From Sperchopsis tessellata (Eukaryota; Arthropoda; Insecta; Coleoptera; Hydrophilidae): 28,103 nt of DNA. Within the stretch, counting starts at the first letter, position 1. Each line of letters starts with the position of its first letter. Below the pieces are notes generated by a model that saw only the letters and a list, made by a program, of their open reading frames with translations, searched no databases and was not told where the DNA came from. The stretch spans positions 1 through 28,103 of the forward strand of contig JAWQRN010000591.1 in assembly GCA_033557685.1 (NCBI GenBank), in the 5' to 3' direction. This document shows, piece after piece, positions 1-10,499 of the stretch. Position numbers and translations under genes: made by a program.

Positions 1-19
1 ATTGGCCTCGGCACATGCC

Positions 20-185
20 ATTTAGTCTAGCGCTAATTTTTATTATTTTATAACTTGTATTTATCGATATAATTCTAAGTCCCTGCGATTTTACGCCGAG
101 ACTGGGAATCGAGCTAGAGCCACCGAGGAGTCGCATAGGTTGAACCCCTAACGCTTCAACCTATACGGCTAGCACAACAATTTTA
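20..185 (-). repeat. tRNA-derived SINE (probable)
   Basis: Read on the minus strand, about 176 to 100 looks like a tRNA-related SINE head. An A-box-like segment TAGCCGTATAGG lies near 174-161. About 50 bases on, a good B-box-like AGCTCGATTCC lies at 115-105. The segment is much more GC-rich than its surroundings, as expected for a polymerase III promoter module in AT-rich DNA. The body continues leftward into AT-rich sequence and the 3' end is not clear. A functional tRNA is unlikely because no clean acceptor stem is seen. The call rests on the two boxes and their spacing. Confidence 0.5.
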
Positions 186-644
186 TACTATTTGTGTATA
201 CTACAACTAAATAGTGCATCAAGTGTTTATCTGTGTCTAATTATGAAGCTTCGTTCTTGTTAGCACTAGTATAAAACTAGTAGATCATATAATATTTATC
301 AATTCTTCTTAAATAAAAAATTTTAATATTCTTGTATTATGGTATATCTTTCAGAAAATGTATAGTGTTATTACATTTATTTTCCATCATCTTATATACT
401 ACAAGTATTCATATATTATTTAACAATTTCAGAATATCCAGTGAATTTTTGCAATAGGTCATCCCTTTCCAGAACAAAACCTATATTTTTTTGGAGTGAC
501 CCAAAACGGCACATTCATGGATAGATATGTTGATTTCGAATAATATAATAACTATTTGTAATATTAAGGCGCACGGAAGAAAATAGCCCGACGTTAAGAC
601 TTCCAACAAACAAACAATAATAAAAAGATGTTTTAATTCAGTAC
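186..644. other. AT-rich stretch, nothing recognised
   Basis: AT-rich sequence with no convincing coding, RNA or repeat signal. A 90-residue minus-strand open frame that starts near 753 is the antisense of the foldback arm beside it and has no recognisable domain. Confidence 0.5.
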
Positions 645-915
645 GTAGACTTCCGCGGCCACAGTAAATATCTTCAGGTTTTCCGGGAGATAACCGTGTG
701 TTGGCTTTTGTTTTTGCCGACGTTTCGTCCGCTGTTGCAGATGACAATATCAAAACATGTAACTATTAAAAGTACTAATTAAACATGTGCTAGTTGTAGG
801 TGCCGACCAGCACTTTTAAGAGCTACATGTCTTGATAATGTCCCCTGCAACGGCGGACGAAACGTCGGTAAAAACAAAACCCAACACAGCCCGGAAAACC
901 TGATAGATGAAAATG
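645..915. repeat. Foldback (long inverted repeat) element, copy 1
   Basis: The left arm (about 675-775) and right arm (about 806-902) are near-perfect reverse complements, separated by about 30 bases. The left arm reads CAGGTTTTCCGG, then GTGTTGGC, then TTTGCCGACGTTTCGTCCGC. The right arm carries the same words inverted: GCGGACGAAACGTCGG, then CCAACAC, then CCGGAAAACCT. The outer left edge begins near TACGTAGACTTCCGCGGCC. The same words recur in elements at 20,478-20,818 and 23,125-23,553, so this is a dispersed family. No transposase is encoded, so it is a non-autonomous foldback or MITE-like repeat of unknown parent. Confidence 0.8.
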
Positions 916-2639
916 TAGAGATTTGTATAAATGTATATAAATAAAAATTAAAAATAAAATTCATAATCTGAAAAGGTGGACTGCAAAAAATAAGACCTTA
1001 AAAAACAATGCTTGTTAAACTGGAAAATAGTAGTAAATGGCAAACAAGAATGCAGGGCGATAGTTGGACAGTCAACCCTCGCCACTAGGGTTAGCTAAGC
1101 TAAAACAAGAAGAAGATAATTGGAATTGGATTACAGTTTTATTTATCCTTAAACGGGACCCAGACGGAGTATATCTTTTAAAACATGAACGCGCATTCCC
1201 AATGTGCAAATATTGCAATAACGTGTGTATAACAAAAACTAAAGAAAACAATACATTTAATGAGATACCTGATTCAACACATTTTCAGTCATTCTTTTGA
1301 AATTGGAATTCAACGCAGACAACCGACATCGAATATCTGTTGAAATATATATCACAATAGGTAATAATTTTGCACTGTTCTATCAGTTATTGAACATATT
1401 CTGTATAGATGCCTTAATGTACGTCCATAAATTATGTAGCTAACATAGCGGTGGACATATATCAATAACTGTGTACTCTGTACATGATTCGTTATAGTTC
1501 TATTTTGCTTAAAATTTGACATTCGTAATGTATGTGTTCAAGCATTTACCGAAATTATGAAAGATATGTTCATGACTCTACTTAGGTCTAAACAACTATG
1601 TTTTTTATAATAATTAATTTTGTATCGTTTCCTAAGTAGGTAAATAAATATAAACAATACATTTTTGTGGCCGGGATTTTGTTGGTGCATAGAAAAAAGA
1701 ATATGTGCATAGATTTTAGCCGAGGTCCATTCGTGACCGCGAAAAGATAAGGTAGGTACTCTATTCAACCCTAGTCCGCATGTCATTTTTTGTGTACTAT
1801 CGAGAAGGTAATAATATATTCGATTTATAACATTTATTTATTCTTATATCTGCTCTTTTTTTTTGTTCTTAATTATTGAATTGAATTATTAATAAGTGGT
1901 GTTATGAAAATATCCTTACTACAGTTGAAGTAGAAGATTGCTCAACACGATTCTAAAAAATCAAGGGGCGCCAAAATCTTCGTTACACCGGACGTTAAAA
2001 AAAGTGAATTTTAAAGGAATACTGCAAATTCTTGTAAATGCTACACTTCGCGAGCGTCGTAGACATTAAACGACAGTATAGTTGTCACACGCTTTTATTA
2101 CCTTGTATCTAGTATATATGGCCGCAAAAATAGAAATATTAAAAGTGAGGTTCACAACTAAAATTTTACTTTCATCCTCTTTCTGATTAACGAGACTCAA
2201 ATATGTAGACCCATCAAGTAATGGAGATATTGTGCATTCTTTCACACATAATGTTTTTGTAGCTTGATGGTCACCTCGCTGCTAAAATAGTTTCCAAATA
2301 TTTTGTTTTTGTTGTAGAACATCCCCGTCGTCTGTATTTCCACGAAGTACGACTTTTGTTCGAAACTCAAATCATCAATTTTTAAATAATTGAGAACGCG
2401 CTTACGCCGGTACATTTCGTTTGGTGGTTTAATTTCTTAAATTGCATATTTTGTGTGTTGAAGGCCAGTTTCTTATATATTTTTTTGTGCACTAATTTGT
2501 ATTTCTCGGTTTTTATGGCTTAACAATGTTTCTTAATCAATACCTAGATAATATATCTGATCCATATAGCCTCTCACCGTCAACGGTACACTGGTTTGGA
2601 GAAGTAGATTGAAAAGTTGGGTTGTTTAGGAAAACAGGA
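916..2639. other. AT-rich intergenic stretch with a possible LINE tail
   Basis: No gene is supported. Around 1,040-1,110 the plus-strand translation WRAIVGQSTLATRV, followed by a lysine/arginine-rich end, recalls the extreme C-terminus of LINE reverse-transcriptase ORFs. It is only about 25 residues, so this is a weak guess. The small open frames at 1,064-1,300 and 1,538-1,786 have no recognisable domain and unremarkable composition. The remainder is AT-rich and featureless to me. Confidence 0.3.
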
Positions 2640-3250
2640 GCTATGAGAAGCACACTAACGATTGGAGGTGGCACAGGATGTATCACCTCTGATGTATATA
2701 ATTATGGTGGTTGCTTGTGCAGCACTAAGGGTACGTGCGACAGGTCTGTGGAGAAATACGAGTAGGAATTTGGGCCACGTTTTTGTAACAGAGAGTCTGG
2801 AACTCATGATGCCGGATGATCGAATGATAAGGAGATAATAGCGTGCCCCTACACAAAGGGAATTACTGGAGGAAGCTACACAATTATAGACATGCCAGAG
2901 CGTTTGTAAATGGATCCGAACGGGGCAAGTTAAATGGCTGGTTTTAAGAACCAGGAGTGGGATGCTTACCATAGTCATCTTGCTGACAGGCCAAGTACCA
3001 AATAGACACCTACATAGGATGAGGTTATAATCCAGAACCAGGGTCCAAGAGATATGAAACGGGAGTAGGCGACAACGCAGTTTCTATGTCATCATCAGGC
3101 TCTCATTCGGTTGCTACTTAGGATCCTGAGGCGAATTTGAGGATGAAGGATATTGGAAATGTACAGTTCAGTAAGTCAGAATGGAAACCATGGGACCGAT
3201 TGAGAATACATCAAGTATCTTGGAGGTCTCAGTGTAAGCTGCTTAGTTGG
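2640..3250 (+). pseudogene. Relic of LINE ORF2 C-terminus
   Basis: Plus-strand translation in shifting frames gives LLTGQVPNRHLHRM at about 2,970-3,020. This closely recalls the LTGH-x-x-x-x-HL-x-RM segment after the RNase H domain in several LINE clades. About 150 bases on, a weak match to the usual end of such proteins follows (near 3,090-3,200). Stops and frame changes interrupt every reading. An open frame on the opposite strand (2,978-2,655) is an antisense shadow. Clade assignment is not possible from this remnant. Confidence 0.5.
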
Positions 3251-3937
3251 CATTCCTCTGTCGATAAAACATATTTGGAGTGTTTAACATATAAATGCTT
3301 CGCAAGTGTTTGTATACGTGCTAATGAAAGCACATAATTTATTAATCGAGAGATATAAAAAGTGGGAAGGTTGCTTCGCAATTAAAAAGAGATGGAATAA
3401 ATAAATAATTGGAGAATATGGTAAACATTTCTAGGTTAAAAAAGGGATATGATGAAAACTATGCTAATACGGAATGGTTCTCAAAATGCTATAAGTCTTG
3501 ATTAAGAGTTGAACAGTGTCAAACTTAATGAACAGAAGGTTTAGATAACGCCACTTTTTGTTTCAATTTTTATGTAAAAGTTTTAAATATTTTATTCTTA
3601 GGTATTATAGGAAGCTAATAAAGTGAGAAAAAATGCCCATATACTTATTTTATAGTGTGTGCCTATATTGTAAGAATATAAATATATGGCTATTTTCATT
3701 GAAATAATTATCTAGTAAAATAACATAGACTTCCTATACATTACTAGCGTGCTACGCACCACGTTAGTTAAAAAGATTAACGAAGGGTTAGAAGTCTCTC
3801 CAAACAAATACGTGTGTAATAATTTTCGTCTAATAAAATAGCATACACTGTTAAATATGTACCGGTTTTTTTATTTATCTTAAGTTAAATATTGGATTTT
3901 CCCCATTATTTTTAACGATTTATAATGCCTCTATACA
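3251..3937. other. AT-rich stretch, nothing recognised
   Basis: No coding segment, inverted repeat or RNA-like structure could be supported here. The palindrome-like TAGCGTGCTACGCAC near 3,747 is a short GC-rich island that may mark a repeat edge, but I found no partner for it in the window. Confidence 0.4.
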
Positions 3938-4620
3938 GGGCCGTGAGAAGAAAAAGTTGCGCCGATTATATTTCTGGTGCCCTCATGAAAAATCGTATTT
4001 TTTTGCCGAACAGAAATTTTATGAGACCCATAAAAATCATTTTTTTGTTAGTTGTTATGTAGATAATATAACAGGTTGAATGTAAAATGATTTAACAAAT
4101 AAAGTGACGAAGAATGATTTATTTCTAGTTAAATGTACAATTTTACAAACACAAAAATACCTATAATTTATTCTATTCTATTACAATTTTATGGTCAGAT
4201 ATTTTATATATTTTGTTACTAGAGTAATGATAAACAAGTACCTTGATAAAAAGTTATCTACTGTTTATTTCGCTGAAAAGTTAGGCCAACCTTTTTTCCC
4301 TATCAAAGTGACAAAAGCAATTGATTTATCAAGAAAAAATAAAAGTCGAAAACTATTTAGCCCCTCTAATCCAGCTACGTGAGTGTGTCCTAGTGCCCTT
4401 GTAGACAATGGTCCAAAACAAGGCGAATAAACGGAGTATTCAAAATCAGTAGATAATGAAAGACGGAGGTTTTCTCCGAGATGGTTTTATAAAATTATGC
4501 CAAATGGAAAAACCGTAAAACTTGATGGGCTTATACATATTTACTAGAGACAAGGAATCATTATATGCTTTGCATGTTAATTTTTTGGGACGTTTTATAA
4601 TCGCCCTCCACAGTTAACTA
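3938..4620 (+). mobile_element. hAT/ZMYM-like transposon, 5' fragment
   Basis: CAGGGCCGTGAGAAG at 3,938, followed by GGTGCCCTCATGAAAAA, has the look of a hAT terminal inverted repeat (CAGGGCCG, then GGCGCCC, then AAAA). Downstream, a decayed reading at about 4,470-4,600 gives RWFYKIMPNGKTVKL, then LIYIY, then CFAC and FFG. This matches the TTF-type zinc-finger block (NG-x-x-V, LIYS, YCF-C-C-K-LF) at the N-terminus of ZMYM1/DUF4371 hAT proteins. Upstream, an open frame from 4,191 ends at a stop near 4,380. No catalytic domain follows, so this is a 5' piece cut off before the LINE at 4,850. The assignment rests on short motifs. Confidence 0.45.
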
Positions 4621-4851
4621 ATTCAAATTGTGGGGTGTCTAAGTAGAAGAAGTTAATAGCTAAAATTTCTGATGTTTACTTAAAAAAAAATCGACGATTT
4701 CGCCTCCTTGAAGGCGAGAAACACAAGGTTGACTTAGTTTTTTTTATATTTTCTACACTTTGACATCAATTTATACTCATTTCGGAAATCACTTTTTTAA
4801 TTTTATTCAGTCAATAATGTTTCTGTTTTCTATGGTTTATGATTATATATT

Positions 4852-5463
4852 GTGCTAAAAGTTTTACTTAAAAAAAAAATTCCCCCGTGTGGGAGCGGGG
4901 TGACACGAATATTGGGAATTATGGGAAGGGAAAATGGCACATTTATTCTAACATCCTGGATGATATTAACATTTAAGTCCTTCAGACTGCCTGAGAGAGT
5001 AAACATTCCAGCAATGTACTCACTTAAGGTCCGGCCTTATATACCAAATCCACTCAGATGCATTAAATGTCAAAAATTTGGTCATACTTCCGAAAAGTGC
5101 GCTAACATACCAACATGTAAACAATGCGGAAAACCTGAACACCCAGAAAATGAATGCACACCACCACCCGTTTGTCCTAATTGTGAAGATAGCCATTCGC
5201 CACTTTCTAAGGAATGTAGTATATACAAATTTGAAAAGGAAGTAAAACGTATTAAGGTCACTGAAAAAATCACTAAAACCACAGACTAATACTAATACAT
5301 ACGCTACAGTAGCAATGATACAAAAGGTCTCATTTGGTACTCAATGCAACCTAGAATACGAATCAAAAACAATAGCTTGTAAAATAAATGATACCAGTGT
5401 AAACGACAAATGTATAATACAAAATACTTCAAGAACAAATTCCCCAAAACCATCCACCTAAAA
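4852..5463 (+). pseudogene. LINE ORF1 (gag-like, zinc-knuckle) remnant
   Basis: This is the nucleic-acid-binding ORF1 of the LINE; in the family it coats element RNA. The open frame from 4,852 to 5,289 has a degraded N-terminal segment, then VRPYIPNPLRC followed by three Cys/His knuckles at about residues 74-125: C-x2-C-x4-H-x4-C (CIKCQKFGHTSEKC), then CKQCGKPEHPENEC, then CPNCEDSHSPLSKEC. The spacing is typical of LINE gag proteins. A stop at 5,287-5,289 ends it. A further open reading continues to about 5,463 and a shifted Lys/Ser-rich frame runs 5,528-5,854, so the ORF is broken more than once. The first about 50 codons are poor and no true start is visible, which fits 5' truncation. Confidence 0.75.
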
Positions 5464-5801
5464 AACCATTCCTAAAAAACACCTACTATACCCAAAACCT
5501 CATATAAGATGCCTCCAAATACATCCCATGCAAAAAATCCCTCTGATGAAGAACCATCTCAAAGAAGGAGTAGAGCTGATACTAAAAGTGATTCTACCCT
5601 ATCTTCGACAGAAGATATACGACCTCCACCAAAAACCGAAGGGGAAAGTTGCTAAAACTAAACACAATACATCACAAAGATTTAAATCATCCCCATCAAC
5701 AGTTGATGAAATGATTTATGATGATCTAATGGACATGGATCCAACTGATCTAATTAAATTTCATAACCGTCCAAAGCAAATTACATGTTTAAATTTAAAA
5801 T

Positions 5802-8800
5802 ATGACCAAAATACTACATTGGAATGTAAACGGTTTTTTCGCCCGACGCAATAATCTATTCAGTATGATATACCAACTACAACCTATGGCTCTGCGTCTC
5901 CAAGAGACCAATTTTCGTCCAAGTTATAGACCTATAGATAGGAAATATAATATAAAAAAAAATAGAAACAATTGTGAACGAGACAGTGGCGGAGTTGCTA
6001 TAATGGTTGAGAAAACTCAGTATTCACAACAGATTGAACTACAATTCGACTTTGAGGTTATAGCAGTTATTTTTCCAGTTCCTTTCACATTGGTTTCCAT
6101 CTACTTTCCACCAAGGGAAGAATTAAATGAGAACGATCTAAGGAACCTTTTTCGGCAATTACCAGCTCCTTTTCTTGTCTTAGGTGACTTCAATGCACAT
6201 CATTCATCATGGGGTTCTCATATGGAAGATTATCGGGGTTCACTCATTTCACAAATAGTAGATGAAATGGATTTAATTACGTAAAATAATGAAATGTGGA
6301 TGAAGATACGATCTTTTCAGGGGAAATGTGCTTCTTGTTATGTACCAGCTATTAAAACTGGATCAATAATGACCACCAACCAAACAGAGATAGCAGACCT
6401 AATTGCCAGGGTTTTTGCAGACATCAGTGACATCTCATTATACTGAAAGTTTTCGTCTATATAAATCCACCATAGAAACGAATGAGCCAATACAGTTACA
6501 GTCGGACAACACAAAGGAATATAATCGGCCCTTCACCATGTGGGACCTAGCATCGGTACTAACTGGTGTGCGTGGTTCCACTCCTGGCGTGGACCGAGTT
6601 CATTATGATATGGTGAAAAAACTAAGCAAAATTGATCACCACCTTTTGTTGCAATTCTACAACAATATTTGGCTTCGTGCCCCGAAAACTACCGACCAAT
6701 CTCCTTAACCAGTTGCCTATGTAAAATCATGGAAGAGATGGTTAGTGGCCAACTGAGATGGATTTTGGAATCTAGAGGACAAATTGCTCGAAACCAAAGT
6801 GGTTTTAGACAAGGTCGATCTACGATGGACAATTTAATAATACTATCTGATTTCATCCAGAAAACTTTCCTACTGAAAAAGGATGTCTTTGCCATTTTCT
6901 TTGATATAGAAAAGGCCTACGATACCGTTTGGCGAATCGATATTGTTCATCGACTCACAGGTCATTTAATGCAGTTTATTAAAAACTTTCTCTCTGATTG
7001 AAGCTTCCAGGAACGTTTGGCTGGCATATTGTCTCGACCCCTAAAACAGGAGAATGGAGTTCCACAGGGATCTACTCTAAGTGTTCTCTTATTTGTAGTT
7101 GCAATGAACGACGTCATAAAATATGTGCATCCTCCATTGAAAACCCTTCTGTTTGTTGATGACCTCACTATTTATTATATACAGAACGATTGTTGAACTC
7201 GAGAAATGGTCAAATACAAACGGTTTAAGATTCTCACCAACTAAAACTACTGGAGTTGTGTTCTCAAGACGACGTTCCCTCCACCCTTCCATAAGAATCC
7301 TATTAAATAATAGGGATATCTCCATTTCAACATCATACCGTTATTTGGGATTAGAATTTGACTCCAAATTAAATTGGAAACAACATATTCAATCCTGTAA
7401 AACCACTGACATTTCCAATTAATATAATCAAAATTCTAAGTCACACCTCTTGGGGAGCGGACAGGAAATCCCTTGTATGTGTTAACAGAGCCTTGGTCCG
7501 ATCCAAACTGGACTATGCATCCTTAGTTTATGATGCTTCCCCGAAATCTTCTTTACGACTATTAGGCCCAATTCACCATCGTGGAATTCGAATTGCCACG
7601 GTAGCATTCAGAACAAGTCCAATACCAAGTATTTATTTTGAGAGCGGTGAACCAGCCCTGCAAACGCGAAGGAACCAATTACTGTTAAATTATGCCTCAA
7701 CTCTGAGATATTCTCCATCCCATCCCACATACAATTGCCACTACAATCCCTTACATGTATCTGATAATTTCCCTCCAATCCAGGTAAGGCATCTGATTGG
7801 TTTTCGACTTAAAAACATTTTGCAAACGTTAAAAATTAAACTACCCGTACAACTTTTGCCTTGAAAACCACTATCGGTTCCTCCATGGATAATAAAGCAA
7901 CCATCCATTTTATATAGGCTAAATAACTTTCCAAAATCAACAACTACGCCCAACCAATACCAACAGTGTTTTAGAGAAACTCTAGCAAACTTTCCCACAC
8001 ACAAAATTATATATACTGAAGGCTCAAAGTCAGACCGAGGTGTGGGATTTGCGGTGGTATACGATCATATTTTAATAAAAAGAAAGTTAGAAACTATTAG
8101 TTCAATAGTGAGTGCAGAGATTTTGGGCCATAAATTCAGCTTTGTCAACGGTATCCTACTTAAGATACCAAAAATTCCTTATTGCGACGAACAGTATGAG
8201 TGCCCTTTTATCCCTTTCCAATTATTTCTCCCGCAATCCACTCACTAACTTACTGCATGAAAAGTTGTTATCTCTTCAACAACAACACAAGGACGTTATT
8301 TTTAATTGGATACCATGACATATGGGCATAGCAGGGTATGAACGGGCTGATAAAGCTGCGAAACTTGCAGCTTTGGATGGCCTTCCCTGCTCAGTGATTA
8401 GCCATTTGGATTATAAAAACTTTATAAAGAATAAAATATATGAATTATGGGAAAGTATTTGAACTCTAATTCAGGATAATTAGCTGAAGAACATTAAGAA
8501 AACAGTGAAACCTTGGTTTTCGTCTAATCAGACTTGTAGACGCAGGGAAGTACTCCTTACCCGACTTAGAATTGGTCATTGCAGATTTAGCCCTTGTCAT
8601 CTTCTTCTCAAACAGGAAGCCCTGAGATATCCCCACTGTAATAATAGTTTTTCAGTGAAACATTTATTAATTGAATATCCATTTTTCACTAATGTGAGAT
8701 AATCCTTACAACTCCCGAATTCGCTATCTTCCATCTTACAAGATAAACAGGACATACTAGATAGGCTTTTTCGGTTCTTGGAAGAAACTGGCTATAATAA

Positions 8801-8809
8801 GAAAATTTA
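5802..8809 (+). pseudogene. LINE ORF2 (endonuclease-RT-RNase H) remnant
   Basis: This is the replicase of the LINE. The endonuclease (5,802-6,284) starts with ILHWNVNGF, keeps LQETNF, SGGVAI and LGDFNAHHSSWG, and stops early. The reverse transcriptase shows YRPISLTSCLCKIMEEMV (about 6,690), GFRQGRSTMDNL, FFDIEKAYDTVWR (about 6,900), VPQGSTLS (about 7,060) and FVDDLTIYY at about 7,150, a variant of the usual FADD. RNase H shows IYTEGSKSDRGVGFAVVYD (about 8,010-8,065) and a later GIAGYERADKAAK (about 8,325). The C-terminal tail has RLRIGHCRFSPCHLL and a degraded Cys/His cluster. The linker between endonuclease and RT is almost absent (6,285-6,400), and the RT block before NYRPISL is also deleted. 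Frame changes occur near 6,690, 7,000, 7,175, 7,425, 7,865, 8,110 and 8,460. Confidence 0.85.
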
Positions 8810-8811
8810 AT

Positions 8812-9077
8812 TCCCATCGCTAAAAATTACCACAAAAATTGAATCCCCATTGTAAAATTTTTTAACCAAAGTAATAATTTACATTATTCACATATAACAA
8901 GAGTTATTGTACTTGTAATAAGGTACAACTGGTTATCCGGTATATTGTGAAGGTAAACTTCACACCAGTGGAAAACTCTAAACTATGCAGGAATCCTTGT
9001 AATTCCTTAATATTCATGTTCTATTTTGAGAGGCGCTAATAGCCAATGATGATGATGCGCCTTAAGCAACAACAAAC
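8812..9077 (+). other. LINE 3' UTR and tail
   Basis: This AT-rich segment follows the last recognisable codons of ORF2. It ends with GGCGCTAATAGCCAATGATG, more GATG units, GCGCCTTAAG and a CAACAACAAAC tract. The GGCGC and GCGCC words flank this tail as a small hairpin. The position right before an unrelated minus-strand fragment, and the simple-repeat end, support a LINE 3' terminus. Confidence 0.55.
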
Positions 9078-9089
9078 AATCTATGCTCT

Positions 9090-9640
9090 CCCATTCATAC
9101 GACGTACCTTGGCCATTTAAGTCTGAGTATCTTGACAAATCTCACTATATCTGGTGATTCGTATTGCACCTGAAATTCATGCTCCTTCATCATTTTGTAC
9201 TGGGTCAAAAATCCTTCGGAGTATTTTCCTCTTAAATCTAAGAAACGTCTCTTCTGAACACTTTGTTAACATCCAGCATTGGCTGCCACATGTAACAATT
9301 GGTCTTATTATTGCTTGATATACTCGTAGTTTTGTTTTCTGAGTTACGAGGCATGACGTGAATACGTTCTGTAGGGTATATAGTTTTGTTTCCAGCTAAT
9401 ATTCGACGTATAATTTTCTGCATCAGGTCATTGTTATCATAGACCTGGGTGCCCAGATACTTAAATTTCCGAACCACTTCAAAGTTCTTATCCTTCACTG
9501 TCATATACTGCCCCATTTTTTCTGTTGCTTTCTTGGGGAGAAACTTCGTTTTCTCTTCATTGACTAAGAGCTTGACCTTCCCCACTTCCCTTTCTAAGTT
9601 ACTATAGATCACTGTGTAGTCTCTTGAAGTCTTTGTGCAA
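9090..9640 (-). pseudogene. RTE-like LINE fragment, RT C-terminal part
   Basis: On the minus strand the frame 9,612-9,238 reads VKLLVNEEKTKFL, then FEVVRKFKYLGTQV, then RRILAGNK. These are the RT thumb words (L-x-N-x-x-KTK, F-x-YLG, RI-x-A-x-N-K) of RTE-type elements. Further along (about 9,240-9,090) a shifted frame gives FKRKILRRIFDPVQNDG and later MAKVRRMNGRA, matching the family's FERK-x-LR-x-I-x-GP segment and its GHV-x-RM end. The catalytic YxDD block is missing, so this is a 3' fragment. It abuts the tail of the I-like LINE at 9,077. Confidence 0.75.
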
Positions 9641-10327
9641 TTTTATTCTGTTTGTAAAATGTATATTGTGTGATTTCCTGTTATCCTTAGATAGGAGTTA
9701 TTCATTGTTTAAATAAATTTTTAAAATAATTCCGAATAATGGATTAATTTTCTAATTTTAATATAATTTTTTCTTCAAAAAAATATGAATAAATTCTTAA
9801 CTTAAACTTATAGTAGGCTATTAGATTATAAATAATTAATTTCACTTCACATTACCATAACATTACAAATTGTAGTTCACCCTTGTTATTATTACATACC
9901 TACCATGGGAAAAACCTCCTCTTTTTTCGTTATATAGGTAGTTTTGGGACCACAAAATATATTTTCGTAATAAATTATGAAAATGATTGTAATTTATTCG
10001 AAGAGTTTATGATACCTCACTTGATACATACTCGACTGGGGCAACTGCCTATTTTATTTGCAGCCATGAAGGGATAGTCATTGATTCCTAAATGTTTAAT
10101 TTTTTTAAATTGTTCTTCATGTGAAAGCTAAATTAAGTTCCAGCACTTATGTGTGTATTTACATAGGTTTTTTTTTTGTTCTTCCAGTCCATCCACTTGT
10201 GAAGTAATTCCCGCACATTTTGCAGATAGTATATACTTTCTGAGTTAGTTTTTTGTTTTTGTTTATTTTGTCTATACATTCGCTGTATAATGGTTGGTCT
10301 CCTTTATTATAATATTTTCTCTTTTAG
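9641..10327. other. AT-rich stretch upstream of the first recognised exon
   Basis: No repeat or exon recognised. An open frame at 9,883-10,077 contains no domain I know and lacks good splice signals. This is probably intron of the STAG-like gene, because the exon at 10,328 begins with a split codon and needs an upstream exon. Confidence 0.4.
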
Positions 10328-10499
10328 CTATCCTAACACTTTGATAAAAGAAAAGAGAAATTTAGTTATAAGGAAAATGTATTCTACTCATTATCCAGCA
10401 GCAGCTGCCGCAGGAAATTTCGTAATAACATATTTTAGGAGTAGAGGAGAGCTTTCAACTGAAAGTTTAATTATGAATGTTATTAAGCTCGATCAAATG
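10328..10499 (+). CDS. STAG-like exon A
   Basis: The acceptor is TTTTCTCTTTTAG and the donor is ATG|GTAAGT, both strong. The exon starts with the third base of a split codon and ends in phase 0. It encodes KEKRNLVIRKMYSTHYPAAA, then AAGNFVITYFRSRGELS and LIMNVIKLDQM. In canonical STAG proteins the matching segment is a helix pair around the Y-S-x-H-x-P-V-A-x-AAGEFL motif, followed by a short acidic or basic loop and the start of the next helix. The A-A-A-A-A-G-N-F here keeps the small-residue turn and the aromatic. The acidic residue after G is replaced by N. The upstream exon is not visible in the window. Confidence 0.7.

Larger units (their letters stand above)
4850..9077 (+). mobile_element. 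Decayed RNase-H-bearing LINE (I/Nimb-like)
   Basis: A plus-strand non-LTR retrotransposon relic holds, in order: a gag-like ORF with CCHC knuckles (4,852-5,463), an APE-type endonuclease (5,802-6,284), a reverse transcriptase (about 6,500-7,860), an RNase H domain (about 8,000-8,380), a C-terminal Cys/His tail (about 8,530-8,700) and a 3' UTR. Gag plus endonuclease plus RT plus RNase H points to the I-type group rather than Jockey or RTE. The 5' end looks truncated near 4,850. The 3' end is near GATGATGATGCGCC and a short CAACAACAAAC tail at about 9,045-9,077. At least six frame changes, several stops and two internal deletions make it dead. LINE insertion duplications were not identified. 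Confidence 0.85.

Noticed and set aside
1064..1300. 78-codon plus-strand open frame
   Set aside because: No domain and no conserved pattern; the only recognisable part, at its start, is in another frame and resembles a LINE C-terminus.
2655..2978. 107-codon minus-strand open frame
   Set aside because: It is antisense to the plus-strand LINE C-terminal relic and has no domain of its own.
9883..10077. 64-codon open frame just upstream of exon A
   Set aside because: No similarity to the STAG region that should precede exon A, and no usable donor.
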